Positions 35,281-44,209 of a stretch of 64,000 bases of DNA are shown one piece after another (the first letter of the stretch is position 1; each line of letters opens with the position of its first letter). The DNA is taken from the NCBI RefSeq assembly GCF_900108585.1, contig NZ_UESZ01000001.1:1922001-1986000 (forward strand), read 5' to 3'. A program made the translations under genes and the position numbers. The DNA is from Branchiibius hedensis. GTDB taxonomy: Bacteria; Actinomycetota; Actinomycetes; Actinomycetales; Dermatophilaceae. The notes under the pieces are model-generated. The model saw only the letters and a list, made by a program, of their open reading frames with translations. It was not told where the DNA came from and ran no database searches.

Positions 35281-35460
35281 GTCGGTCGTAGAGTCGAAGC
35301 GGCAGCTCAATGAGTGGCCCGGGTTGGCCGAAGTTTCCTGCAGCACAACGGAATTCGTGGTGCAGAGTTGTGCACAAGCCCTTCCCGGGCTGGACATCTG
35401 TGCGATAAGATGGGGCATCGGTTCTGGGGAGGGCCGAGCAGTCCAGGAGGGAGGGTCGCC

Positions 35461-36933
35461 ATGGCTTCGTCGTTGTCGGTTGAGGAACTGCGCGCTGTTC
35501 GCGAGCGCCTGCTCACCGCCAGTGACGGGGTCGATCCCGACCTGGCGTTGGTGCTGATCCGCGAGTTGGAAGAGCTGAAGAACACCGCGACCGCGGTGCA
35601 GGCCGAACTCTCGGTCGTGGTGCACGACAGCCAGCGCGCTGCCGATCAGGCCCGCGGCATCAGCGCGGACGAGACCGCCCGAGTCGTCGGAGCCCAACTG
35701 GGGTTGGCCCGCCGGGAGAGCCCGAGGTTGGGAACCCGGTTCCTGGGGGTGGCCCGTGCGGTCGTGATCGAGATGCCCCACACGGCCGCAGCGCTACGGG
35801 CCGGGACCATCAGCGAGTGGCAGACCACCCAGGTCGTCGCCGAGACCGCCTACCTGTCACAGGAGCACCGCGGGCGTGTGGATGAGGCGATCCAAGGAGC
35901 ACTGGGTAAGGCCACCGGGCGACGCTTGGCCGGCCTGGCCCGTCAGACCGCCTACCGTCTCGACCCGGAAGCAGCGGTCGCGCGCCGGGCGAAAGCCGAA
36001 CGCGAACGACGGGTGTGGGTGCGGCCGGCACCAGACACCATGACCTGGCTGACCGCGCTCCTGCCGGTCAAAGACGGCATAACGTGCCTGGCCGCCCTGG
36101 AAGCCGCCGCCAACTCAGCTGGCCATGACCCGCGGGGTCGCGGCCAACTCATGGCCGACACCCTGGTCGAGCGGATCAGTGGCCGACGCGCATCATGCGC
36201 GCCGCAAGCAACCACACCACCAGCAGCCGACGAGCAGACGGCCGCGGCGCGGGCGGGCGACGCGCCAACGCCGGACGTACGGGAGGGCGCATGGCAGGTG
36301 GCCGACACGCAGGCCGGAACCGGCAACCTCGACAGCGAGCGCAACCCCACCAGCCGCAACGGCAGCGACGTGACCGGCGTCCCGGTCGTGACGGTCAACC
36401 TGCTGGTCCCGATCGAGACGCTCACAGGAGAAGCACCCGCGGACCTGGAAGGCTTCGGGCCGATCCCCGCCGACCTTGCCCGGCAGTTCCTGGCCGAGCA
36501 CGAGGAAGCAGGCGGAGTGATCCGACGGGTCTTCACCGCGCCCGACACCGGAGAGTTGATAGCCATGGACTCCCGGGCACGACGATTCACCGGGCTCCTG
36601 GCAGCATTCGTCCGATTACGAGATCAGACCTGCCGCACCCCGTTCTGCGATGCACCCATCGGGCAGATCGACCACATCCAACGCCATGCCGACGGCGGAC
36701 GCACCAGTGCGTCCAACGCCGAGGGGTTCTGCGCACGCTGCAACTACACCAAAGAGCATCCTGACCTTCGGGTCAGCGGCAACGCGGCCGAGCAGACTAC
36801 CGCCACGCGCGGCCTGACCGAGACCAGCAAGCCGCCCTCGCCGCCAGGCTCCTTGAGACCTTCGGCCTGCACCATGCGCCGCCACACCAAACGCATCACG
36901 ACGCGATTACCCGAACCCGCCACTGCTGCGTGA
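35461..36933 (+). CDS. DUF222 / 13E12-repeat HNH endonuclease-like protein
   Basis: 490 residues. DUF222 helical domain (about 10-330) with LSVEELRAVRERLL and DPDLALVLIRELEEL, a variable Ala/Thr-rich middle (230-310), then an HNH domain with CRTPFCDAPIGQIDHIQRHADGG and NAEGFCARCNYTKE, including zinc-ligand cysteines. Often multi-copy in actinobacterial genomes; usually linked to mobile DNA, role unproven. ATG at 35461 has GGAGGG upstream; the frame is open further but not DUF222-like. Confidence 0.9.
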   Translation: MASSLSVEELRAVRERLLTASDGVDPDLALVLIRELEELKNTATAVQAELSVVVHDSQRAADQARGISADETARVVGAQLGLARRESPRLGTRFLGVARAVVIEMPHTAAALRAGTISEWQTTQVVAETAYLSQEHRGRVDEAIQGALGKATGRRLAGLARQTAYRLDPEAAVARRAKAERERRVWVRPAPDTMTWLTALLPVKDGITCLAALEAAANSAGHDPRGRGQLMADTLVERISGRRASCAPQATTPPAADEQTAAARAGDAPTPDVREGAWQVADTQAGTGNLDSERNPTSRNGSDVTGVPVVTVNLLVPIETLTGEAPADLEGFGPIPADLARQFLAEHEEAGGVIRRVFTAPDTGELIAMDSRARRFTGLLAAFVRLRDQTCRTPFCDAPIGQIDHIQRHADGGRTSASNAEGFCARCNYTKEHPDLRVSGNAAEQTTATRGLTETSKPPSPPGSLRPSACTMRRHTKRITTRLPEPATAA

Positions 36934-36983
36934 CGCATGCTTCGTCGCCGCATCCGCCGGTGTCTCGCTTAACCCGCGATACC

Positions 36984-36989
36984 TACGCT
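36984..36989 (+). promoter_or_regulatory. -10 box TACGCT, 6 nt before MazG-like ATG
   Basis: TACGCT, 6 nt, ATG at 36996; leaderless layout. It supports this start over the open frame beginning at 36930. Confidence 0.45.
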
Positions 36990-36995
36990 GTGCGG

Positions 36996-37325
36996 ATGGA
37001 ATGCAACGAATACCAGCGCGCTGCTTTGCGGACCGCGCGAGACAAGGACGCACCGGATGAGTTCATCCATCTGGTCCTCGGCCTGGTCGGGGAAGCCGGT
37101 GAGATTGCCGAAAAGGTGAAGAAACTGATTCGCGACGAAGGCGCCGACCCGGCCCGCCTCGATCGGGACGACATCACGGCCGAACTGGGTGACGTGCTCT
37201 GGTACACAGCGGTCCTGGCCAACTTCTTCGACATCTCCCTGGCCGAGGTTGCGCAACGTAACGTCGAGAAACTGGCGGACCGACAGCGTCGCAACGTCAT
37301 TGGTGGATCGGGCGACCGTCGATAG
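36996..37325 (+). CDS. MazG-like nucleotide pyrophosphohydrolase
   Basis: 109 residues, all-alpha NTP-pyrophosphatase fold. Metal-binding acidic residues lie in GLVGEAGEIAEKVKK (E33, E36, E39) and TAELGDVLWY (E63, D66). Such single-domain enzymes hydrolyse (d)NTPs, often non-canonical ones. The end, NVIGGSGDRR, is the normal family C-terminus. The TAG stop is followed in the same frame by a VapC-like remnant. Confidence 0.88.
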   Translation: MECNEYQRAALRTARDKDAPDEFIHLVLGLVGEAGEIAEKVKKLIRDEGADPARLDRDDITAELGDVLWYTAVLANFFDISLAEVAQRNVEKLADRQRRNVIGGSGDRR

Positions 37326-37457
37326 AGAGGGACGCTGGAGGCGATCCAGCTGGCTTCGGCGATGCCTGTCGGGAGTAGAACGGTCGCCCTCTCCCCTGAC
37401 GACAGTCTGAAACGGGTGGCATCCCAGCTTGGGCTTGAGCTGCTCGACCCGGCTTGA
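37326..37457 (+). pseudogene. Remnant of a VapC-type PIN-domain toxin (C-terminus only)
   Basis: Directly after the MazG stop, 43 open codons in the same frame end in TGA at 37455-37457. They read GTLEAIQLASAM, then a hydrophobic strand, DDSLKRVASQLGLELLDPA. This aligns with the last third of VapC proteins; the intact VapC in this window has RTLDAVHLASAL ... YDARLGEAANHLGLRVLAPS. The N-terminal two thirds with D and E metal ligands are missing, and no start or antitoxin gene precedes it. A hairpin (37334-37350) lies inside. Confidence 0.6.
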
Positions 37458-37458
37458 G

Positions 37459-39105
37459 TCACGCCTTAGGTAGCGCTCGGCGGACGATCGCGTCGGTGTC
37501 CAGACCCGGCGGCAGCGTGCCGAAGACCCCGGCGTGGTTGCCGAGGACCCGGCTGGTCACGAACGCATCCGCAACAAACGACGGGCTGTGCCGGATCAGC
37601 AGCGACGCTTGCAGCAGGACAGCCATCCGGGCCGTGATCCAGCGCGCCGAGTACTCAGCCGACGCGGCATCGGACAGGTTGGCCAGCACCTTCTGCACCT
37701 CCACGACCGCGTCGGTCAGGCGGGAGTCGCCGGCAAGGGACACCTCGGTGTGCCACGCCTCGACGCCCTCGGGAACCTTCTGCAGCACCCGCAGCACGTC
37801 CAACGCGTTGACGTTGCCGCTGCCCTCCCAGATCGAATTCAGCGGCGACTCGCGGAACAGCAACGGCATGCCGGACTCTTCGGCATACCCGTTGCCGCCG
37901 AACACCTCCAACGCTTCCGCCGCGAGGAACGAGGCGCGCTTGCACACCCAGAACTTCGCCAACGGCAACGCCATCCGGCGCAACGCCCGCTCGTGCTCAT
38001 CGTCCGGACGCTCGACCGCGAGCGCCAACCGCAACCCGATGTGGGTCGCGGCCTCGGACTCAATCGCCATGTCTGCCAACACGTTTGACATCGCCGGCTT
38101 GTCGATCAGCAACCCACCGAACGCCGATCGCTGCGCGGCGTGCCAGGTCGCCTCCGCCACACAGCGCCGCATCAGGGCCGCCGAGCCGAGGACGCAGTCC
38201 AGCCGCGTCGCGGCGACCATCTCGATGATGGTGCGAACCCCGGCCCCTTCCTGCCCCAGCCGCCAGGCGAACGCGTCGTGGAACTCCAGCTCCGAGGAAG
38301 CGTTCGACTTGTTGCCCAGCTTGTCCTTCAGGCGCATGATCGCGATCTTGTTGCGCGATCCGTCCGGGCAGATCCGCGGCAGCAGGAAACACGTCAACCC
38401 GCCGGGTGCCTGGGCCAGGATTAGGAACACGTCGTTCATCGGCGCCGAGGTGAACCACTTGTGGCCGCGGATCGAATACGACCCGTCATCCTGCGCGGTC
38501 GCCACCGTGACGTTGGTCCGCACATCGGAGCCGCCCTGCTTCTCCGTCATGCCCATTCCCGCGAGCAGACCTCGCTTGTCGGCGAGCGGTCGCAACCCGA
38601 AGTCGTACTCCGTGGAGCCAAGCCCGGGGCTCAACAGCGCGTCCAACTCGGGCGAGGCACCCAGAGCCGGCACCGCGGCGTACGTCATGGTCATGGGGCA
38701 GATGTGCCCCGGCTCGATCGCGGCCCAGGCGATGTAACCGGCCGCTCGGCGTACGTGCGGCAACGGTTCGTCCGAGGTCCAGGCGGTCGCGCCCATCCCG
38801 TGCTCCAACGAGGTGCGCATGCACCAATGCCAACTCGGATGGAATTCGACCTCGTCGATCCGGTCACCGAACCGGTCCAGCGTCTTCAGCGCCGGCGGAT
38901 AGGAATTGGCGAGGACCCCGTGCTCTCGCGCCTCCGCCGATCCGGCCACCCAACCCAGCGGGGTCAGGGAGGTGACCAGGGCCGAAGCGTCCTCCCCGGC
39001 GTAGGCATCCAGCGCGCCGAGCAGCGCCTCATCGGTGAGTACGGCGTTGTGCCCGGCCAGCACGGACGCCTGGTTAACGGGGTGGCGGGCGAACGGATCG
39101 GTCAT
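37459..39105 (-). CDS. AidB-type acyl-CoA dehydrogenase-family flavoprotein
   Basis: 548 residues, the length of AidB (longer than ordinary acyl-CoA dehydrogenases). GMTEKQGGSDVRTNVT is the FAD/acyl-binding region signature, and WHWCMRTSLEHGMGA matches the AidB N-terminal domain. AidB binds DNA and is part of the adaptive response to alkylation in E. coli, with unclear enzyme activity. No ada or alkA gene is nearby. Converges on the VapC remnant. TACGCT is 7 nt before the ATG. Confidence 0.85.
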   Translation of the reverse strand: MTDPFARHPVNQASVLAGHNAVLTDEALLGALDAYAGEDASALVTSLTPLGWVAGSAEAREHGVLANSYPPALKTLDRFGDRIDEVEFHPSWHWCMRTSLEHGMGATAWTSDEPLPHVRRAAGYIAWAAIEPGHICPMTMTYAAVPALGASPELDALLSPGLGSTEYDFGLRPLADKRGLLAGMGMTEKQGGSDVRTNVTVATAQDDGSYSIRGHKWFTSAPMNDVFLILAQAPGGLTCFLLPRICPDGSRNKIAIMRLKDKLGNKSNASSELEFHDAFAWRLGQEGAGVRTIIEMVAATRLDCVLGSAALMRRCVAEATWHAAQRSAFGGLLIDKPAMSNVLADMAIESEAATHIGLRLALAVERPDDEHERALRRMALPLAKFWVCKRASFLAAEALEVFGGNGYAEESGMPLLFRESPLNSIWEGSGNVNALDVLRVLQKVPEGVEAWHTEVSLAGDSRLTDAVVEVQKVLANLSDAASAEYSARWITARMAVLLQASLLIRHSPSFVADAFVTSRVLGNHAGVFGTLPPGLDTDAIVRRALPKA

Positions 39106-39112
39106 GCCTCCG

Positions 39113-39118
39113 AGCGTA
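39113..39118 (-). promoter_or_regulatory. -10 box TACGCT, 7 nt before AidB-type ATG
   Basis: Minus-strand TACGCT, 7 nt, ATG at 39105. A GGAGG lies only 1 nt before the ATG, too close to act as a Shine-Dalgarno sequence, so leaderless translation is likelier. Confidence 0.45.
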
Positions 39119-39143
39119 TGCCTGCGCGGGATGGGGGCCTCGG

Positions 39144-39149
39144 TAGGTT
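39144..39149 (+). promoter_or_regulatory. -10 box TAGGTT, 7 nt before MDMPI-fold ATG
   Basis: TAGGTT, 7 nt, ATG at 39157. Divergent from the AidB promoter within a 51-bp gap. Confidence 0.45.
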
Positions 39150-39156
39150 GTTCCTC

Positions 39157-39975
39157 ATGCTGGGTTTGGAGGACTACCTCGATGCGTTACGTACGGCGAC
39201 CGCCCGGATGATCGCGGACGCCACCGAGCCGCCCCGACCGGACAACGTGGACTGGGACGACGAGCCCACCAGCGAAGACGCCGACTGGGACGCGATCAGC
39301 CCGACCGCTCCGGAGTGGTCGGTCCGCCAGGTTGTCGCCCATCAGGGCATGGTGCATCGGTGGGCCACCGGCGTCATCACGGGTCGCATCGACATCTCCG
39401 CCGGCCCTGAAGTCACCGATCTGATCGAGGCCGAGGGGATGAACACCCCCGATCCAGGAGGCTGGCTGCAGCGCGGATCGGAAGCGCTGGAGTGGGTGCT
39501 GCGCGGCACGGCCGAGGACGCCGACATCCCCTTCTTCCTCCGCAACGCCGGGGCACCACGGGACGCGTGGGCGCGCCGCCAGGCCCACGAGACCACGATT
39601 CACTGGATCGACGTGTACGCCGCCCGGCTGGGTTCAGCGCCGGACAGCAGCGGCCTGGACATCCCGGCCGAGTTCGCCGCCGACGGGGTCGATGAGTTGC
39701 TCCGCGGTTTCCTGCCCAGGTCGAAATCCGGCATGCGCACCGCCCGCGACGTCGTGGTGGCCGTCCACGCCACCGACACCGGTGACACCTGGACGATGCG
39801 GTTGGGATCGGCACCGCCGGAATTCAGCACCGACGCCGCGGACAACCCGGACTGCACGTGGCACGCAACCGCCGTGCAGCTCTACGCCGGTCTGTGGAAC
39901 CGCGGCGACCAGATCGTTCAGGACGGACTGGACGTGTTGTCGGTGTGGCGGGAGCGTGCAGCCGTCGCATGGTGA
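39157..39975 (+). CDS. Maleylpyruvate isomerase (MDMPI)/DinB-fold family protein
   Basis: 272 residues. The N-terminal DinB-like four-helix domain has metal ligands in VAHQGMVHRW (H62/H67) and AHETTIHWIDVY (E145, H149); the C-terminal MDMPI_C/SCP2-like domain has DTWTMRLG and WNRGD. The group includes mycothiol-dependent maleylpyruvate isomerase, but most members are uncharacterised, and no gentisate pathway gene is near. It overlaps folP2 by 7 bp, so the two are translationally coupled. Confidence 0.85.
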   Translation: MLGLEDYLDALRTATARMIADATEPPRPDNVDWDDEPTSEDADWDAISPTAPEWSVRQVVAHQGMVHRWATGVITGRIDISAGPEVTDLIEAEGMNTPDPGGWLQRGSEALEWVLRGTAEDADIPFFLRNAGAPRDAWARRQAHETTIHWIDVYAARLGSAPDSSGLDIPAEFAADGVDELLRGFLPRSKSGMRTARDVVVAVHATDTGDTWTMRLGSAPPEFSTDAADNPDCTWHATAVQLYAGLWNRGDQIVQDGLDVLSVWRERAAVAW

Positions 39976-40880
39976 CGCCAGCACCCCTGCTGCTGCGCGG
40001 GCGAATCTTCGATGCCTCGCGGCCCGCGGTGATGGCGATCGTCAACCGCACCCGGGACTCGTTCTACGCCGGAAACCGACACCATGACGACGAATCTGCT
40101 TTCACCGCAGTCGAATCGGCGCTGACTGATGGAGCCGACATCATCGACGTCGGCGGGGTGCGTGCGGGGCAGGAGGGTGAAACGGTCTCCATCGAGCAGG
40201 AGATCGACCGCGTCGTCCCTTTCCTGATCGAGACCCGACGACGCCACCCCGAGGTCATCCTGAGCCTGGACACCTGGCGCGCCCCCGTGGCGTCGGCGGC
40301 CGCCGAAGCGGGACTGGACCTGGTCAACGACACCTGGGCCGGGCACGACCCGCAGTTGGTCGAGGTCGCCGCCCGGATCGGCGCCGGCATCGTCTGCTCA
40401 CACAGCGGTGGCCTACCACCGCGCACCGATCCTGTCGACGTGCACTACGCACATGACGGTGAGCCCGAGGACGAAGCGCTCCTGTCCGACGTACGCCGAG
40501 TGCTCACCGCGGGTGCCCACCGCGCGCTGTCCGTGGGTATCCCCCGTGATCGCATCCTGCTGGATCCCACGCTCGATTTTGGTAAGACGACCGCGCACTC
40601 ACTGGTGCTGCTGCGTAATACCTCGGATCTTGTCGATCTCGGCTTCCCTGTGCTGCAGGCCATTTCGCGCAAGGACTTCGTCGGTGAGAGCCTTGATCTT
40701 CCCGCCGACGAACGCCTCGAGGGCAGTCTCGCAGCAACAGCGATTGCCGCCTGGCAGGGCGCGACGGTCTTCCGGACGCACGACGTGCGTGCCACGCGCC
40801 GGGTGCTGGACATGGTGGCCACGATCCGTGGCGACCGGCCTCCGGTGCGTCAGGAGCGCGGCGTCAGCGGCTCCGCCTGA
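39969..40880 (+). CDS. folP2: FolP2-type dihydropteroate synthase homologue
   Basis: 303 residues, TIM-barrel DHPS fold. VMAIVNRTRDSFYAG replaces the usual GIxNVTPDSFSDGG; IDVGGVRAG lacks the ESTRPG loop of true DHPS; CSHSGG stands where HMxG is expected; ISRKDFVGE is kept. This set matches mycobacterial FolP2 (Rv1207), reported not to act as a DHPS. I infer that it is not the folate enzyme. It overlaps the MDMPI-fold gene by 7 bp and converges into cutC with 17 bp overlap. Confidence 0.85.
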   Translation: MVTPAPLLLRGRIFDASRPAVMAIVNRTRDSFYAGNRHHDDESAFTAVESALTDGADIIDVGGVRAGQEGETVSIEQEIDRVVPFLIETRRRHPEVILSLDTWRAPVASAAAEAGLDLVNDTWAGHDPQLVEVAARIGAGIVCSHSGGLPPRTDPVDVHYAHDGEPEDEALLSDVRRVLTAGAHRALSVGIPRDRILLDPTLDFGKTTAHSLVLLRNTSDLVDLGFPVLQAISRKDFVGESLDLPADERLEGSLAATAIAAWQGATVFRTHDVRATRRVLDMVATIRGDRPPVRQERGVSGSA

Positions 40881-41544
40881 TCGCGGCCTCGAACTGCCGG
40901 GCGACCGCCACGTCGGGCTGACCGTCGCCGCTGGCCGAGGCGTGGATCGCCGAAACCCGCGCATCGATGAGAGCCGGGACTGAAGCGACGCTCACTCCCC
41001 CGCCGGCCATGATCTCGATCTGTCCCTCGGCGGCCTGCACCATCGCAGCGATCGTCGCCACACCGTCCGGAGCCTTGGCCGCGCCCCCTGAGGTGAGCAC
41101 TCGGCGTACTCCCCTGTCCCGCAACGAGATCACTGCTCCCACGGGATCGGCCAGGCTGTCGACCACCCGGTGGACCGTGACGCTGGCATCGCCCACCGAA
41201 GACACCACCCGGTCGACGAACGCAAGGTCGAGCACGCCACGTTCACTGGCTCCGATCACGACGCCGTCCGCGCCGTGCTGCACCGAGGTGACGGCGTCGG
41301 CGACCATCAGGTCCAGCTCGGCGGGGTGGTACTCGAAACCGCCCGGACGAGAACGCACCAGCACGTGCACCCCCGGCCCACCGGCATCCCGGGCTGCGAC
41401 CGCGGCGTCGATCAGCGCCAACGACGGGGTCAGGCCACCAAGCTCGAGGGCACAGCACAGTTCGATCCGATCGGCTCCGACGCTGGCCGCAACCTCGAGG
41501 CCGTGTGGGTCCTGGGCGATTAACTCAAATGCGGGCACTGTCAT
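40864..41544 (-). CDS. cutC: CutC-family protein
   Basis: 226 residues, TIM barrel. FELIAQDPHGLEVAASVGADRIELC at the N-terminus and IMAGGGVSVASVPAL near the end are CutC hallmarks. CutC was linked to copper homeostasis in E. coli, but its enzymatic role is unresolved. An ATG at 41556 four codons upstream is possible but would run into the divergent PPOX gene, whose ATG lies 10 bp away. Confidence 0.9.
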   Translation of the reverse strand: MTVPAFELIAQDPHGLEVAASVGADRIELCCALELGGLTPSLALIDAAVAARDAGGPGVHVLVRSRPGGFEYHPAELDLMVADAVTSVQHGADGVVIGASERGVLDLAFVDRVVSSVGDASVTVHRVVDSLADPVGAVISLRDRGVRRVLTSGGAAKAPDGVATIAAMVQAAEGQIEIMAGGGVSVASVPALIDARVSAIHASASGDGQPDVAVARQFEAAIRRSR

Positions 41545-41554
41545 AGTGGACAGC

Positions 41555-42190
41555 ATGGCCTACGACGACCTGCCGACGATCGATTCCGCCGCGGCGCTCG
41601 AGTCCTACGGGGTGCCCCAACCAGCGGTGCGCGACAAAGTCCGCGATCGCCTGCACGATCTGGACAGGCAGTGGATCTCCCACTCCCCCTTCGTGGTCCT
41701 GGCCACCGCCAGCCCCGACGGCCGGTGCGACGCCTCCCCGAAGGGCGACCCGCCCGGCTTCGTCAAGGTGCTCGACGAGCACACCCTGGTCGTGCCGGAG
41801 CGCGCCGGCAACAAGCGCTTCGACGGCTACCACAACGTGCTGACCAACCCGCACGTCGGACTGCTCTTCCTGATCCCCGGTCGCGGTGACACGTTGCGGG
41901 TCAACGGTCGCGCCCGGTTGGTCAGCGATGGCCCGTTCTTCGACGACCTCGTCGTGAAGGGGCATCGACCGGTGATGGCATTGTTGCTGGACGTGCAAGA
42001 GGTGTTCTACCACTGCGCCAAGGCGTTCATGCGCTCGCAATTGTGGGAGCCGGCGACGTGGGATCCCACCGTGATGCCGCGGCACGCTGTCATCGCCAAG
42101 GAACTCGTCCGCCCGGACAGTCCGCTGGCCGAACTCGACAAGTACTACGACGTCGAGCGGTACAAAGCGGGGCTCTACCCGACCTCATGA
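41555..42190 (+). CDS. PPOX-type FMN-dependent flavoprotein
   Basis: 211 residues, split-barrel flavin-binding fold. FVVLATASPDGRCDASPKGDPPGFV and GNKRFDGYHNVLTNPHVGLLFLIPG match the MSMEG_1061-type subfamily of pyridoxamine-phosphate-oxidase-like proteins; this is not PdxH. Substrate unknown. CATAGT lies 7 nt before the ATG, a poor -10 match. Its stop overlaps the next start (ATGA). Confidence 0.87.
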   Translation: MAYDDLPTIDSAAALESYGVPQPAVRDKVRDRLHDLDRQWISHSPFVVLATASPDGRCDASPKGDPPGFVKVLDEHTLVVPERAGNKRFDGYHNVLTNPHVGLLFLIPGRGDTLRVNGRARLVSDGPFFDDLVVKGHRPVMALLLDVQEVFYHCAKAFMRSQLWEPATWDPTVMPRHAVIAKELVRPDSPLAELDKYYDVERYKAGLYPTS

Positions 42191-43503
42191 CCTGGCCGTC
42201 GCTTGACCTGCCGTGGCCATCGGATGCCACCGTGGAAGGTCCGCGAGGCTGGTGGCACGGTCCGCTGGACGTCGAAGCGATCGCGGTCGGCGCCGTGAGT
42301 GCCGCCGTGAGTGCTGCGAATGCGCTTGCTGCCCAACGCGGTTCATCCTGGAGGGGCGCGGTCAACAGCGCCCTGGTCGGCACTTCTTTCGACTCCATCG
42401 GAGTGCTTCGTCGCGACGACGAGCCGATCGCCGCGTGGGCCGAACTCTCCGGCTTCTTCGAGGCCGCTGACGGCTGGGTACGCCTGCACGGCAACTATCC
42501 ACACCACGCGGCGGTCATCCGCGCCTACACCGGCGCCCATGACAGAGCCGGGGCGCAGGCGGCCCTGCGCTCGCGAACGGCCCCCGACATCGAGCGGGAC
42601 GTCCGGGCCGCCGGGGGTATCGCCGGCACTGTACGTTCGATGCACACGTGGCGTGCCCATCCGCAATACCGGGAGGCTGTCGAGGGACAAGGCCTGATCA
42701 CCCTGGACGACCCGACCGGGAGCGGCCGACCGCTCAGCCCCACCGACGACGCACCGATGGTCGGCCTGCGCGTGCTCGACCTGACCCGGGTCATCGCCGG
42801 TCCGACCGCCACCCGGCTGCTGGCGGCGCTCGGCGCCGACGTCCTGCGTCTGGATCCGCCCGCTACCCCGGAACTGCTCGACCAGCACCTGGACACCGAC
42901 TTCGGCAAGCGGACCGCACTGGTCGACCTGGCGCAGACCCCCATCCAGGACCTGCTGGACACGGCCGACGTCGTGGTCACCGGCTATCGGCCGGGCGCGC
43001 TGGCGAGGTTCGGTCTGTCGAGCGGGCGCCTTCTCGCCCGGCGCCCCTGGCTCATCAGCGTCGATCTGTCCGCGTGGGGCGCGACCGGACCGTGGGCGCA
43101 CCAGCGGGGCTTCGACAGCATCGTCCAGGCGGTCACCGGCATCGCCACGACATACGCCGATCATGGGCGTCCGGGGGCCCTGCCCGTCCAGGCGCTGGAC
43201 CACGCGACCGGCTACCTGATGGCCGCTGCCGTGATGCGGTTGCTCGCCGCCAGGGAGAGCGACGGCGGCCGGGCGGCGCACCTGTCGCTGGCCCGCACCG
43301 GTGCCTGGTTGCAGGACCACCCAGCCGAGCCCGGCGGATCGGTGAGCGTTGTCGAGGACCGATTCTTCGGTGAGCGGCCAAGCCCATACGGCCGCTTGCG
43401 CTATGTGCGCCCGCCGGTCGTTGTCCGCGGTGAACCGATCGACTATCCCTCGCCGCCGGACGAGTACGGCCAGGCCGCATGCGCGTGGAACGCACCTGAG
43501 TGA
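42187..43503 (+). CDS. Class III CoA-transferase (CaiB/BaiF family)
   Basis: 438 residues. LRVLDLTRVIAGPTATRLLAALGADVLR is the family III signature, followed by DLAQTPIQDLLDTADVVVTGYRPGAL and ISVDLSAWG. A first partial CoA-transferase-like segment precedes it (residues 1-190), with TVRSMHTWRAHPQYR before the signature; this circular order is seen in some actinobacterial members. Transfers CoA between acyl groups; substrate unknown. The last 61 bp overlap the convergent lipoprotein gene. Confidence 0.85.
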   Translation: MTWPSLDLPWPSDATVEGPRGWWHGPLDVEAIAVGAVSAAVSAANALAAQRGSSWRGAVNSALVGTSFDSIGVLRRDDEPIAAWAELSGFFEAADGWVRLHGNYPHHAAVIRAYTGAHDRAGAQAALRSRTAPDIERDVRAAGGIAGTVRSMHTWRAHPQYREAVEGQGLITLDDPTGSGRPLSPTDDAPMVGLRVLDLTRVIAGPTATRLLAALGADVLRLDPPATPELLDQHLDTDFGKRTALVDLAQTPIQDLLDTADVVVTGYRPGALARFGLSSGRLLARRPWLISVDLSAWGATGPWAHQRGFDSIVQAVTGIATTYADHGRPGALPVQALDHATGYLMAAAVMRLLAARESDGGRAAHLSLARTGAWLQDHPAEPGGSVSVVEDRFFGERPSPYGRLRYVRPPVVVRGEPIDYPSPPDEYGQAACAWNAPE

Positions 43504-44132
43504 CGTCGCCCGGCGACCTCGCCGGCAGCCACGCTCGGCGCGTCACTGGCGTCCTCGACCTGTACGCGGATGGGCACGCCCGCCGCTGCCCGGCGCCATT
43601 CCGGCGACGCGAAAAAGCCGGCCGTTCCCGCGACGACGACACGTTGCGCGCCCACATCGACGCTGACCGAATGCAACCCGGTCGTGTCGGTGGAAACCTT
43701 CGTCATCACGGTGTCGGCCATCTTCTCCAGCGTCTCAGCGGAGTACTGCACCTTCATCGGTGTGATCCCGGCAGCCGCCATCGGACCGCGCTGGTTGTCG
43801 AGCGTGTAGTAGCCGACCATTCGTGAGGGATGCCACTCGAAGGCAAAATTATCGGTGCTGATGTGCAACTCGCGGGCGACCTTCGCGATGGTCTCGGATC
43901 CTGCGTTCTGGTAGTCGAGTTCGTCCTGGCTCGGCGTCGTCGGGTCCGAAGAATCCGCGCCAGGAGATCCGACCGGCGTCGTCGACGGGGCGACGTGACG
44001 TGCTGGGCTGGCAGTGGTCGTGGCCGGGGCAGGACTGCGGCCACCTTCCGTCGCTGATCGACCACACCCCGCCAGGACGAGGGCCGCGACAACGACGCTC
44101 AGCCCGGCCATCATCGGTCGCGAGCGAGCCAT
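43443..44132 (-). CDS. Lipoprotein of unknown function
   Basis: 229 residues from the ATG at 44132, chosen because GAAGGA lies 8 nt upstream; the ATG at 44141 has that sequence directly against it. Signal peptide with lipobox LAGC (Cys23), then a Thr/Ser/Pro-rich linker (30-70). The mature domain (ELDYQNAGSETIAKVARELH, YYTLDNQRGPMAAAGITPMK) has no family I recognise. Its 3' end overlaps the CoA-transferase gene by 61 bp on the other strand. Confidence 0.75.
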   Translation of the reverse strand: MARSRPMMAGLSVVVAALVLAGCGRSATEGGRSPAPATTTASPARHVAPSTTPVGSPGADSSDPTTPSQDELDYQNAGSETIAKVARELHISTDNFAFEWHPSRMVGYYTLDNQRGPMAAAGITPMKVQYSAETLEKMADTVMTKVSTDTTGLHSVSVDVGAQRVVVAGTAGFFASPEWRRAAAGVPIRVQVEDASDAPSVAAGEVAGRRHSGAFHAHAAWPYSSGGEG

Positions 44133-44209
44133 GATGCTCATCCTTCGGTCAGCACAACCGGATTGATCAACACCGCCACGATACAAGTCTCCTCGGCAAA
44201 CCGCCGGGA

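Noticed and set aside
35461-36933. Homing intron/intein or prophage nuclease
   Set aside because: DUF222 HNH proteins are common free-standing chromosomal genes; no flanking repeats, integrase or phage genes are visible.
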